Of a stretch of DNA of 64,000 nucleotides, positions 23,693 to 32,150 are shown piece after piece. Position 1 is the first letter of the stretch. Each line of letters starts with the position of its first letter. The notes under the pieces are model-generated. The model was not told where the DNA came from. It searched no databases and saw only the letters and a list, made by a program, of their open reading frames with translations. Made by a program: the position numbers and the translations under genes. Source of the stretch: G963674665 sp964609625 (GTDB lineage Bacteria > Desulfobacterota > Desulfovibrionia > Desulfovibrionales > Desulfovibrionaceae). The stretch is from positions 1 through 64,000 of the forward strand of contig CAZSRS010000018.1 in assembly GCA_964609625.1 (NCBI GenBank), given 5' to 3'.

Positions 23693-24616
23693 CTATCCCC
23701 TGGAGAACGCCAGAGTGTACCGTTGCCATTCCTTGTCCAAGGCGGCCGAAAGCGGCGTGGCTGCGGCGTTGCTCAGGCCCTGAGCATTCCCTCCGTTGAA
23801 GACGAGGTTCTGTTGGGACATGGAGCCCAGGGCGGCGGCACCTGAACTGACCGAGAGCCGATAGGTTCCCGTTCTGCTGCCATAGGCGCCCGCGGATATA
23901 TAATAATACCCGCTTGAAGACGGTCTGAACCCGAGTCGTGCGTTGTTGCCCGTTCCGCCGTCATCGTCTGTCGTATTGCTGATATACCTTCCTTTGCTGT
24001 TGCAGATCCCCCGTATATAGGGGTCGGTACACGTGCCACGGTTGGTTGGAGCGCCCTCGAGGTTGATGGTGTAGTATCTGCCTCCGGTCAGATAGACTCG
24101 GAACCAGTCCTGATCACCCGAGGTTTCGATAATGCCCGTTGCATATCCACCTGCGGAGACGCGGCCGGTGGTGTTTCTGTTCGCGGAAAAATCGTCGCGC
24201 GGAGCACTGACCTGCTTGGCGGAGAGTCGATAGAGTCCTACATCGCCATGCGGGCCGCCCGAGGCCTCGAGGTAATAATACCCCGTATGTTTGGCGGTAA
24301 AGGTGATGCGTGAATTATAGTTCGATGAAGAAATGTTGTCGTTATAAGCCAAAATGATCCCGTTGGCGCCCCGGAGCCGAAGCGCTGGGTCACGGATCGG
24401 TCCATGCGGGGAATTGGTGGACCTGTACCCCCCGAGGTTGAATTGATAACGGTAACCCGCAACGAGGCGTATCCTGAACCAGTCCTTGTCCCTGGAGTCT
24501 TGAATAACTCCGGACACTGATCCACCTACCGATACGCTGCCGGTAGTGCTCGTGTTGGCAGGCCAACGGTCACCACTAAGGCCTTGTAACCTATAACTAT
24601 TATCTGCTGTAGCCAT
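23693..24616 (-). CDS. PPC-domain exoprotein with type I-style C-terminal signal, no protease domain
   Basis: A 307-residue protein from the ATG at 24616 (GAGG 7 bases upstream). It consists of two pre-peptidase C-terminal (PPC) beta-sandwich domains (about 20-140 and 145-262), each with the pattern G-x-I-x-x-(S/T)-x-D-x-DWFR ... GYYYLEA/YYYISA ... Y-LS. There is no Sec signal peptide. The last 42 residues (QQNLVFN...AAATPLSAA...W-Q...LAFSRG) closely match the end of the protease gene just upstream, which is strong evidence for a common C-terminal secretion signal. Probably a secreted binding or structural protein. Confidence 0.75.
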   Translation of the reverse strand: MATADNSYRLQGLSGDRWPANTSTTGSVSVGGSVSGVIQDSRDKDWFRIRLVAGYRYQFNLGGYRSTNSPHGPIRDPALRLRGANGIILAYNDNISSSNYNSRITFTAKHTGYYYLEASGGPHGDVGLYRLSAKQVSAPRDDFSANRNTTGRVSAGGYATGIIETSGDQDWFRVYLTGGRYYTINLEGAPTNRGTCTDPYIRGICNSKGRYISNTTDDDGGTGNNARLGFRPSSSGYYYISAGAYGSRTGTYRLSVSSGAAALGSMSQQNLVFNGGNAQGLSNAAATPLSAALDKEWQRYTLAFSRG

Positions 24617-24780
24617 GGTCAATCCTCAATGATATCGATGGTACGGACGTCAACACACATGCCTGTATGAAGGTATAGCTCCACTGCACTGCCCCCTTTT
24701 CTTCGAGGAATATACACACGTCGGAGGTTGCAACGACTGTAACTCCCATTCTGGCATCGGCATGTGCATAAATGTGTGCG

Positions 24781-26751
24781 TTACGTTCTTGAAAAGGCCA
24801 GGAGGTTCTTCTGCCAATCCTTTTCAAAGGCTGCCGAAAGCGGCGTGGCCGCGGCATGTCTCAGGGGGTCGGGACTCCATTGACTATTGAAGACGAGATT
24901 CTGCTGCAGGACCGCGGCTTTGGAGGCCATACGCATCATGTCGGTCACGGATCCGCTCTGCGCGCTGCTGGAGCTGACCTGCTTGGTTGTGAGGCTGTAG
25001 GTCCCTGTAGACCAGCCATAGGCCCCGGCATCGAGGTAGTAGTACCCGGTGCGGTCGGCCGTGTAGACGATCCGCGCATTGAGATTCGTGGGATAGGCGA
25101 TGTCGTCGTTGAACGCCAGGCTGCTCCCGGAGTTGTCGCGAAGCCGCAGGGTCACGTCTGGATTGGTGTCGCCGTAAAGCGTGAACTGATACTTCGTCCC
25201 CTTCGCGAGATAGACCCTGAACCAGTCCGTATCGCCGGCCACTTCGATGTTGCCCCGGGAGGTTCCGCCAACGGTAAGCCGGCCGGTGGTGCTGGTGGTG
25301 GAGGTGAAATCGTCCGCGAGTTCTCCGACCGCGAGCTTGTATGTCCCGATGTTCGTGCCGCTGCCTCCGGCTTCGAGGTAGTGGTACCCTGAATAGTTGG
25401 CCGTGTAGTAAATCCTCGAGTTGCGGTTGGTGGACGAAACATCGTCGTTGGACGCCAAGCTGCTTCCAGAAGAGTTGCGCAGGCGCAGTGACACGTTGGG
25501 GTTCGCGATTCCCGTAAGATCGAACCGATAGCGGTGTCCACGCACCAGACTTACGCGGAACCAGTCCTTGTCACCCGACTTTTCGATATCGCCGGTGGCA
25601 TAGCCGCCGACGTTCACCCGCCCCGTGGTGCTGGTGCTGGCGGCATAGTCGTCGGCGCTCACGCTCTTGGTCTTGATCGTCCATTGACCAGGGTAGCTGT
25701 AATAGTACTTCACCGTGACCGAACTGGTGCCGCGCCTGATGATCAGGTCACTGCCCGAGCGCGTCTTGGTGATCTGCGAGAGTGTGCTGTCGTCGAACCT
25801 GAGCACCCCGCCGGTGTCCTTGACCACGTTCTTCCCCCAGCTTGAACCCGCGAAGACGTAGGTGTCCTTGCCGCCCCCTCCCGTGAGGTTGTTGTTGGCC
25901 GTATTGGCGTAAAACGTGTCGTTGCCCGCGCCGCCCTTGGCGTTCTCTATGGTCACACCGTAGGCGATGGCCACGTTGTACAGGTATCGTCCCTTGCTGT
26001 TGCCGCCGATGGTGCTGAATTTCCCGGCCCTGAGGTCGATGATCGCGGGGCGGGTGCTGGTGGAATGGTTGGAGGCGTCGATGGTGTCGGTTCCCCCGGT
26101 GTCCCAGATGGCTGCCTGGAAGGCCTTGCCCGTATTGTCCCACTTGTAGATGGTATCGGTGTTGTTGTAGTTCGTTCGCTTGCCGTAGACTTTCTGCACC
26201 GCGGCAATGTCGTGCAGCAGAGGCGCGCTTGGCCTCGAAAAGCCAATGGCAGAGGCGGGGTGGTTAAAATAACTCATCACCGTGTATTGGAGGCTGTCCT
26301 GCTGATACAACCGCTGGCTCTCCACGGCGGTTCCGTCGTAGTTGCCGGGATGCTGGAATCCCAGGGTGTGCCCGATCTCGTGCACCATGATTCCCTGAAA
26401 CGCCCCCCCGATCTCTGTCTTCAGGTTTTCCCAATACGAGGGGTTGAACTGCACCGTGGCCTTGGTGATGCTGGAGCCGCTGTACCACCAGATGGCCCTC
26501 GCGACCGTCACGCTGGAATTGGTTTCAAAGGTGATGTCCGCGGCGGTGGAGGTGGTCTTGCTGAACGTGAGGTTGGCGACTCTGGTCCAACCTTGCAGAG
26601 CGCGTTGGATGGAAGCTTGCTGCGCGCTGCTGATGCCGGAGGCAAAACGATAGGTCAGCGTCCGCTTCGACCAGTTGACGTTGTTCCGGTTCAGATTGTC
26701 GATTATCTGAGTCAAACTCCAGGACGGCTTGGTCGTACTCCACGTGGTCAT
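24781..26751 (-). CDS. Serralysin-like zinc metalloprotease (peptidase family M10B) with PPC domains
   Basis: A 656-residue protein; the ATG at 26751 has AGGA 8 bases upstream. The catalytic domain (about 5-190) has the zinc site HEIGHTLGFQH (His124, Glu125, His128, His134) and Met-turn YTVMSYF near 157-163. An M10B C-terminal region with one clear RTX-type block (GGAGNDTFYANTANNNLTGGGG-KDTYVF, about 273-300) follows; calcium binding there would drive folding outside the cell. Two PPC domains lie near 368-476 and 479-590, and the C-terminal 42 residues form the presumed secretion signal. No Sec signal. The only M10B enzyme in the window and the likely main substrate of the exporter. Confidence 0.88.
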   Translation of the reverse strand: MTTWSTTKPSWSLTQIIDNLNRNNVNWSKRTLTYRFASGISSAQQASIQRALQGWTRVANLTFSKTTSTAADITFETNSSVTVARAIWWYSGSSITKATVQFNPSYWENLKTEIGGAFQGIMVHEIGHTLGFQHPGNYDGTAVESQRLYQQDSLQYTVMSYFNHPASAIGFSRPSAPLLHDIAAVQKVYGKRTNYNNTDTIYKWDNTGKAFQAAIWDTGGTDTIDASNHSTSTRPAIIDLRAGKFSTIGGNSKGRYLYNVAIAYGVTIENAKGGAGNDTFYANTANNNLTGGGGKDTYVFAGSSWGKNVVKDTGGVLRFDDSTLSQITKTRSGSDLIIRRGTSSVTVKYYYSYPGQWTIKTKSVSADDYAASTSTTGRVNVGGYATGDIEKSGDKDWFRVSLVRGHRYRFDLTGIANPNVSLRLRNSSGSSLASNDDVSSTNRNSRIYYTANYSGYHYLEAGGSGTNIGTYKLAVGELADDFTSTTSTTGRLTVGGTSRGNIEVAGDTDWFRVYLAKGTKYQFTLYGDTNPDVTLRLRDNSGSSLAFNDDIAYPTNLNARIVYTADRTGYYYLDAGAYGWSTGTYSLTTKQVSSSSAQSGSVTDMMRMASKAAVLQQNLVFNSQWSPDPLRHAAATPLSAAFEKDWQKNLLAFSRT

Positions 26752-26971
26752 GAGCATTCCTCCCCCGCGCTGCACATGACAGCGCTGTGTTCACCCACTG
26801 GATGGAAAACAAGAAACGTGCCACGCACACATTCAACTCGCATTGCAATCTCTTGATCCAGTTGCATATTTCAAGTAAACAACCAAGCACTCTCCCGCCT
26901 TGCCAGCCGTCAGGTGCCGCCTGGTAATGATAGTGTCTAAATATCGTCGTTCTACGGCCTTTTCATCATGT

Positions 26972-27589
26972 TCACTGTGACATGCCCATGCCCTGCTCCA
27001 ATTGCCTGGGGCGATACACATCGATCATCGCGCGCGACAACATGCGCTCCAAGGCTTCTTCCAGGGTCCGCGCGGCCTCGGAATCGGCCCGCGAAAATTC
27101 CCTTGCCTCGGCAAAGGCCACTGCCTCGGGCGCTGCGGGATATCGCTCCCGGTATTGGTCTTGCGGGCCGGATCGGAACAGCGAAAGCCCCAGAACCAGC
27201 AGGGAACCTCCCTTGGATCCGGGCAAGGTCCGCACCGCCCCGTACAGGACAACTGTCAAGGTCCCCTCATGCACCAGCCGTTCGTCTGCTTCCCCGAGAA
27301 TTGTCACCGCGGTCGCCTGGGCCGGAGGCAATTCACGCTTCAAGATGGTGGCGGCAGTCGTTTCAACGGCCTGCTTCAGGGGTACAGTCAAATCCTCGGA
27401 CGCCTCCACCCGGCACTCCACGCCGATCCGTTCCACATCGCTGAAAAAATAGTTTTGCGCGGCTAGCACGGTTCCCATGCCCATGAAAAACACCCCCGCA
27501 GCCACAAACGCCTTCAGTGCAACGCCCCGTGAATAGAATCTCCGGAGCACGGCCTCAGGCTTGAAGTTCACGGTGCACCCCCATGACAT
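26972..27589 (-). CDS. Membrane-anchored periplasmic hypothetical protein
   Basis: A 205-residue protein from the ATG at 27589, with AGGAG 8 bases upstream. One hydrophobic segment (about 25-45, ALKAFVAAGVFFMGMGTVLAA) would anchor it with the rest outside the cytoplasm. The soluble part has a beta-alpha pattern (GVECRVEASEDLTVPLKQAVETTAATILKRE, GTLTVVLYGAVRTLPG-SKGGSLLVLGLSLFR) and a helical, charged end. I do not recognise the family. It lies 220 bases before the metalloprotease gene in the same direction; a link to secretion is possible but unproven. Confidence 0.55.
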   Translation of the reverse strand: MSWGCTVNFKPEAVLRRFYSRGVALKAFVAAGVFFMGMGTVLAAQNYFFSDVERIGVECRVEASEDLTVPLKQAVETTAATILKRELPPAQATAVTILGEADERLVHEGTLTVVLYGAVRTLPGSKGGSLLVLGLSLFRSGPQDQYRERYPAAPEAVAFAEAREFSRADSEAARTLEEALERMLSRAMIDVYRPRQLEQGMGMSQ

Positions 27590-27752
27590 ACAAAGTACTC
27601 CTGAATGGGAGCGGTTATAACAAGGTGCAAAAGCACCATACGTCACACAGATCTGTTATCTCGCCGCATCCTGTATCGCGAAGTCGCTCAGGGCCAGCTC
27701 TTGGCGCTCCAATAACGATCTCCGCCAAAACAGTTTCGACTGTTACTGTATA

Positions 27753-27780
27753 TGTATATTGCAGAATCAGGCATTGTCAA
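27753..27780 (-). promoter_or_regulatory. Sigma70-type promoter for the periplasmic hypothetical gene
   Basis: TTGACA (27780-27775) with a 16-base spacer to TATACA (27758-27753) on the minus strand. It would give a leader of about 155 bases. It may also feed the metalloprotease gene downstream, for which no separate good promoter was found. Confidence 0.5.
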
Positions 27781-27853
27781 CGTGACGCTTCAGCGAGGTT
27801 GCATTCCACACCAATGGATACGCCGAAAGGGCAAAACGGGACAGGTCGGAATT

Positions 27854-28387
27854 TCAGTCGCTGTCGCTCCCAACCTGCTCCTTTTCACGCCGCAGGGGGC
27901 AGACGTAATGCAGCAGTGTCCAGGCCACGAAGGAGAACGCCATCCAGTGCCCAGAAAAACCCCGAACTTCCAGCATCTGGTAGCGCTCGAACTCCACCCT
28001 GGTCAACTCCCGCAGAAGGGTGCCGCGATTGGCCAGATAATAACGGCCATCACTGTAACTGGGGGCGCCGCCATCCATCTGCCCCCAGAAAAGGAAAAAA
28101 TTCACCCCGGCGTAGATGATCAACACCACGGCCAATACCTTGGCCCAACCCGGCACCGCGCTCAAGAGCATGCTGCGGACCGTTTTCGAATGTGACCGCT
28201 TCGACTCGGGAGTTCGGCCCCGCCGGCGGACCAGGAAGAACACGGCGGCCAGGACCACCGCCATGGTCAGCACGTGCAGCATCCACACCATTTCCATGTT
28301 CAGGGGCAGACCCGGGACAAAGGTCAACAGGTGCATCACCAGACTGACCACGAACACCGCCAGGGCCATCCTCTCAAATACTTCCAT
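27854..28387 (-). CDS. Small integral membrane protein, unknown function
   Basis: A 177-residue protein from the ATG at 28387. Four hydrophobic segments are visible (about 5-24, 33-53, 75-98 and 145-163), with RRRGRTPESKRSHSK as a basic cytoplasmic loop and a loop GQMDGGAPSYSDGRYYLANRGTLLRELTRVEFERYQMLEVRGFSGHWM before the last one. The frame upstream of 28387 has no similarity of its own. I do not recognise the family. It stands alone between the DUF3592 gene and the promoter for the next gene. Confidence 0.6.
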   Translation of the reverse strand: MEVFERMALAVFVVSLVMHLLTFVPGLPLNMEMVWMLHVLTMAVVLAAVFFLVRRRGRTPESKRSHSKTVRSMLLSAVPGWAKVLAVVLIIYAGVNFFLFWGQMDGGAPSYSDGRYYLANRGTLLRELTRVEFERYQMLEVRGFSGHWMAFSFVAWTLLHYVCPLRREKEQVGSDSD

Positions 28388-28564
28388 TGCTTTGTTCCCT
28401 TGCCCTGTTTGCGGTTGAGACGAGATTACACGCCAGTATACCGGGCCTTCTGAAACTGTCCAGAAATGCCCCCACGAAGCCCATAAGCGCGGCATGTGCA
28501 ACGCTCTCTCCTGGTACGTTGCAGTGGTGCCTCAGCGTGTCGTCCTCTGTACCCATGTCATACA

Positions 28565-29149
28565 CTAGTCCTCGTCGATATCATCCCGTTGCCGCACCCC
28601 CAACCGGACCGCCATTGTGGCCAGCAACAACGTGCCGATGATCGAGAGTCCCGCGGTGATCAGCCTGTCGCGTATCGTCTCCCGCACGCTCGCTCCATCC
28701 CCGATGCCGAGAACGCCCTCCGCTGGGGCGTCGGGGTTGTAGCGCACCTCCACCGCCCCCTGCAATGGATAGCGCTCCAGCAGGGCCTGGGCGTCCTCTC
28801 GACGCGTGCCCATACCGCAATTGACAGGGGCGAGACAGATGCGCGCCCCCGTATATCTGACCCCTTGCACCACGTAATTGTAGCTGAGCCTGGCGTGATA
28901 CAGTGTACCGGAAGTGAAAAAAAAGCGGTCGGCAGATTCTTCATCGATTCCACGCCCCAGGATGGTGCCCTCGACCACGGGCCAGGATTCCCCGGCTTGC
29001 ATGCGTTGCAGCAGATCCTGGTGCGTCCGGGCATCGCGGTACGACGTCCAGGTGAGCGCCATCAAGACCAACGCCCCCACGCCCGCGGCACAGGAAAGAC
29101 ACACTTTGATGCAACGAAGCGCAAAGGTTGATACAGGGGGCCGCGTCAT
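28565..29149 (-). CDS. DUF3592 membrane protein
   Basis: A 194-residue protein with an N-terminal membrane segment (about 12-34) and a C-terminal one (about 162-184). Between them is a DUF3592-type beta domain: WPVVEGTILGRG, LYHARLSYNYVVQGVRYTGARI, and RYPLQGAVEVRYNPDAPAEGVL. Function of the domain is unknown. Its ATG overlaps the stop of the HD-GYP gene by 4 bases (ATGA), so the two are one translation unit; a link with signalling by that protein is possible. Confidence 0.75.
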   Translation of the reverse strand: MTRPPVSTFALRCIKVCLSCAAGVGALVLMALTWTSYRDARTHQDLLQRMQAGESWPVVEGTILGRGIDEESADRFFFTSGTLYHARLSYNYVVQGVRYTGARICLAPVNCGMGTRREDAQALLERYPLQGAVEVRYNPDAPAEGVLGIGDGASVRETIRDRLITAGLSIIGTLLLATMAVRLGVRQRDDIDED

Positions 29150-29913
29150 GGGGCGCCACTCCCCTGCTCTTGCCGGGACTCCAAGAGCGAGCAGAACACC
29201 TCCACCACCGCCGGGTCCAGGCCGCCGTGGCAGAGACCGCGCAGCAACGCCAGTGCCTCATCGCGAGAGCTGGCCTTATGGTAGGGGCGGTCCGTGGTCA
29301 CGGCGTCGTAAATGTCCGCCACGGTCACGATCCTGGCGCCCAAGGGGATATCCGCTGCCGTGAGGCCTTCGGGGTAGCCGCTGCCGTCGAGCTTTTCATG
29401 ATGTTTGAGCACGTACTCCAGGGCGGCGCCGAGATGATCCAGCCGCTCCAGGATGTTTTTAGCGATGACCGGATGCTGCTTGATGGCGTGCATCATTTCC
29501 GGAGAGGGGTGGGTGTCCTCGTTGAGGAAAATGGCGTCGCTGAAGCCGATCTTGCCGATGTCGTGGAGCATGCCTGCGATCCAGACCTCCTCGGCATCTT
29601 CCGGATTCATGCCCATGGCCAAGGCCAGCTCCCTGGCCAGGCCCGCCACGCGTTGCACATGCCCCCTGGTGTAGGGATCGCGGGCGCCCAGGGCTTCGGC
29701 CATGGCCTGGACAGCGTGCAAGGCGTTCTCCTTGAGCTGGTATTCCCTGGCCTCGACCTTGACCAGCATCATGCCCATGGCTTCCGCGATGCGGCGCACC
29801 GGCTCGGGGTGTTCCTCCGTGGTGTAGGCCATGATGTCGACCCCGTAGTCGCCCTCCGCCACGTGCTCGATGATTTCGATGATGACGTCCAGATCATTCT
29901 CGTTCACAATCAT
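29146..29913 (-). CDS. HD-GYP domain protein (cyclic-di-nucleotide phosphodiesterase type)
   Basis: A 255-residue protein with GGAGCGAC before the ATG. Residues about 65-245 are an HD-GYP domain: RGHVQRVAGLA, the HD motif MLHDIGKIG, IKQHPVIAKNILERL, and the GYP motif HHEKLDGSGYPEGL, then ARIVTVADIYDAVTTDRPY. Such domains cleave cyclic di-GMP (or cGAMP) to linear or mononucleotide products with a two- or three-metal centre. The N-terminal 60 residues are a short helical region, not a receiver domain. Stop overlaps the DUF3592 start. Confidence 0.87.
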   Translation of the reverse strand: MIVNENDLDVIIEIIEHVAEGDYGVDIMAYTTEEHPEPVRRIAEAMGMMLVKVEAREYQLKENALHAVQAMAEALGARDPYTRGHVQRVAGLARELALAMGMNPEDAEEVWIAGMLHDIGKIGFSDAIFLNEDTHPSPEMMHAIKQHPVIAKNILERLDHLGAALEYVLKHHEKLDGSGYPEGLTAADIPLGARIVTVADIYDAVTTDRPYHKASSRDEALALLRGLCHGGLDPAVVEVFCSLLESRQEQGSGAP

Positions 29914-29988
29914 GTCGCTCCGTGCTATCCCCCCGTGTGACGCAACGTGTCAAGCCCCCGGAACCTCCATCCACAACAGGAGAAAACA

Positions 29989-30186
29989 ATGCCATTGCAA
30001 CCCCCGAAAGTCATCACCTGGCTTCTGGCCCTTGCCCTCGGCGTTCTCGGCATCCTGATCTGGCCCCAGGTGGGCGTTGTCGCCAAGCCCGAATTCATCG
30101 CCCTGCCCGCCGCCACCCTGTCTTTCTGGCTCGAGGCCGCGGCCTTTGTGCTGCTCTGCCTTGCGGGGCTGTTGAAAGCGCTCTGA
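29989..30186 (+). CDS. Small two-helix membrane protein
   Basis: A 65-residue protein from the ATG at 29989 with AGGAG 8 bases upstream. Two hydrophobic stretches (about 8-27 and 40-63) leave almost no soluble part. The sequence (MPLQPPKVITWLLALALGVLGILIWPQ...) is not one I recognise. Transcribed divergently from the HD-GYP gene and convergently with the HtrA gene. The good ribosome site and membrane pattern argue for a real gene. Confidence 0.55.
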   Translation: MPLQPPKVITWLLALALGVLGILIWPQVGVVAKPEFIALPAATLSFWLEAAAFVLLCLAGLLKAL

Positions 30187-30206
30187 TCCTGGGCGGTGGC
30201 CCCTTT

Positions 30207-31388
30207 TCACGAAACCTTGCCCAGCGTGAGCCGCAGTTTGTAGGCTTTTCCACGGTGCAGCACGGCGAGGTGCACCACGTCTCCGGCCCTGTGCCTACCC
30301 ACCAGGTCGTGTAGGCTTTTGCCGTCCTGGACCACCACACCGTTGAAGGTCACGATGACGTCGCCGGGGCTCAGGCCCGCGCTGTCGGCAGCACCCCCCG
30401 TGACCACCTCGGTGATGATCACGCCCTGAGGACTGGTCAGGCCCAGGGCCTTGGCCATGGCCGGGTCCACGTCCTGGGTCTTGACGCCGAGGCTGGCCGC
30501 GCTTCCCGCGGGCTGGGGCCGCACGCCGCGTTCGATGGCCGCGATGCTCTTCTTGGCAGCGTTGCTGGGGATGGCGAAGCCGATGCCTTGTCCCGAGGCC
30601 ACGATGGCGGTGTTCACGCCCACCACCTGGCCCCGCAGGTTGATCAGCGGACCGCCGCTGTTGCCTGGGTTGATGCTGGCGTCGGTCTGGATGTAGTTGT
30701 CGTAGGGGCCGCCGGCGCCTATGCTGCGGCCCTTGCCGCTGACAATGCCCATGGTCACGGTGTGATCCAGACCAAAGGGATTGCCGATGGCCACCACCCA
30801 CTCCCCCACCTGCAGGGCGTCGGAATCGCCTAATTCGAGAAACGGGAGACGGCGTCCCGCATCGATGCGCAGCAGGGCGATATCGCTCTCCTCGTCGTAG
30901 CCGATGACCGTGGCCTCATAGTTGCGTTCTTCTTCGGCGCCCCCTTGCAGGGTAACCACGATGCGTTCCGCGGCTTTGATCACGTGGGCGTTGGTCAGGA
31001 TCTTGCCCGAGACGTCGAGGATGAACCCGGACCCCAGGGAACGCTGCTTCCTTTCGGGCTCCTGCTGGAAAAAGGGTTCGAGCTGCTTGAAGAAATCGTG
31101 AAAGGGCGACTCCGGTCCCATGTGGTACTGGAAGAAGTCTCGCAGCCCCCCCTTGCCCCCCACTGTGCGCTCGGTGCTGATGTTCACCACCGCGGGCCCC
31201 ACGCGATTGGCCAGCCTGGTGATATCCGGCAGGGTGGCGGCGATGGGCACCCCTGGGGAGAGTTCCGCCTGGGAACTCGGCGCGGAGGCTTGCGTTGTGC
31301 CTGTGCTGGCGGTACGCCCCGCACAGGAGCAGAGCATCGCCACGGACAGAAGAATCAGGAGCGGCAAGGGCATGTTCTTCGTCGTCAT
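30207..31388 (-). CDS. HtrA/DegP-family serine protease with one PDZ domain
   Basis: A 393-residue protein. A hydrophobic leader ends in LCSC, a possible lipoprotein box (Cys22), so it may be anchored in the envelope. The trypsin-like domain (about 55-290) has the triad His in ILTNAHVI, Asp in ESDIALLRID and Ser in INPGNSGGPLINL. One PDZ domain follows (about 295-390: GVIITEVVTGGAADSAGLSPGDVIVTFNG). One PDZ is as in DegS or some DegQ-like forms, not two as in DegP. It degrades misfolded envelope proteins. GGAGG precedes the ATG. Confidence 0.88.
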   Translation of the reverse strand: MTTKNMPLPLLILLSVAMLCSCAGRTASTGTTQASAPSSQAELSPGVPIAATLPDITRLANRVGPAVVNISTERTVGGKGGLRDFFQYHMGPESPFHDFFKQLEPFFQQEPERKQRSLGSGFILDVSGKILTNAHVIKAAERIVVTLQGGAEEERNYEATVIGYDEESDIALLRIDAGRRLPFLELGDSDALQVGEWVVAIGNPFGLDHTVTMGIVSGKGRSIGAGGPYDNYIQTDASINPGNSGGPLINLRGQVVGVNTAIVASGQGIGFAIPSNAAKKSIAAIERGVRPQPAGSAASLGVKTQDVDPAMAKALGLTSPQGVIITEVVTGGAADSAGLSPGDVIVTFNGVVVQDGKSLHDLVGRHRAGDVVHLAVLHRGKAYKLRLTLGKVS

Positions 31389-31523
31389 GCTTCAGCCTCC
31401 ACAATGCTTCAACAGCATACCGCGCCCCTAGGGAGTTCTGTCCCGGCGCGCTTGTCGGCTCTCCCGCACGCGGTTTGCATCGTTTGCGGGGGAGTTACGG
31501 CACGATCACCGCCGTCCACCACG

Positions 31524-32150
31524 TCACGTCTCCACCTTGGAGACCACGGTGAGGTTCTCGCCCTGCCTGGTGGCCACCCGCCCCGTGAGATGGGGACTGT
31601 AGCGGCTGAGCATCCAGACCTCGGGGATGATCTCGGAGATGATCTCGCCGTCGTCAAAGACCCTGACCATGGAGCTTTCCGAAACCACCACGGCCACGGT
31701 CGCCGTGTTCCTGGTGATGGAAGCCGCGGCCACGTGCCGGCTTCCAAGCCCGAGGGGCAGGACTATGCCTTGGGTATCTGCATTGACGTATCTGGCCGCC
31801 GAATGCACCACGCCATCCTCGCAGACCAGAAAGGCGCCATCCAGTTGGGCCAGTTCCTTGATGGTCTCCCGCATGTCCGGGTCCGTGATCCGTTTGACAT
31901 TCGCGGGATGCCCCAGCAATGGGTCCAGGATCAGGCACCTGGAGCGCGCCAGCACGTTCTCCAGGTCGCCCACCGTGAACATGGTGCCGATCTTGCGCCC
32001 CTCCCGGCCCTCCCGGGCGATCTCCACGGCCAGAAAGATGACCTCTTTCAGGATCTCGGGCGGTACACCCCGTCGCTCCGAGCAAATGTCCCTGCAGAGA
32101 TCGAGACGCTCATGCTCCTCCCCACAAGGGGAGGCCTGATCCTCGCTCAT
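31524..32150 (-). CDS. DisA_N-domain protein (putative diadenylate cyclase)
   Basis: A 208-residue protein. Residues about 55-180 match the DisA_N/DAC domain: DGAFLVCEDGVVHSAARYVNADTQG, LPLGLGSRHVAAASITRNTATVAVVVSESSMVRVFDDGEI. The domain makes c-di-AMP from two ATP; DGA (104-106) and RH (138-139) are catalytic motif positions. The usual RHR reads RHV here, so activity should be tested. No membrane segment. The ATG overlaps the stop of the S10 carboxypeptidase gene by 4 bases. The HtrA gene lies 136 bases further on. Confidence 0.78.
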   Translation of the reverse strand: MSEDQASPCGEEHERLDLCRDICSERRGVPPEILKEVIFLAVEIAREGREGRKIGTMFTVGDLENVLARSRCLILDPLLGHPANVKRITDPDMRETIKELAQLDGAFLVCEDGVVHSAARYVNADTQGIVLPLGLGSRHVAAASITRNTATVAVVVSESSMVRVFDDGEIISEIIPEVWMLSRYSPHLTGRVATRQGENLTVVSKVET

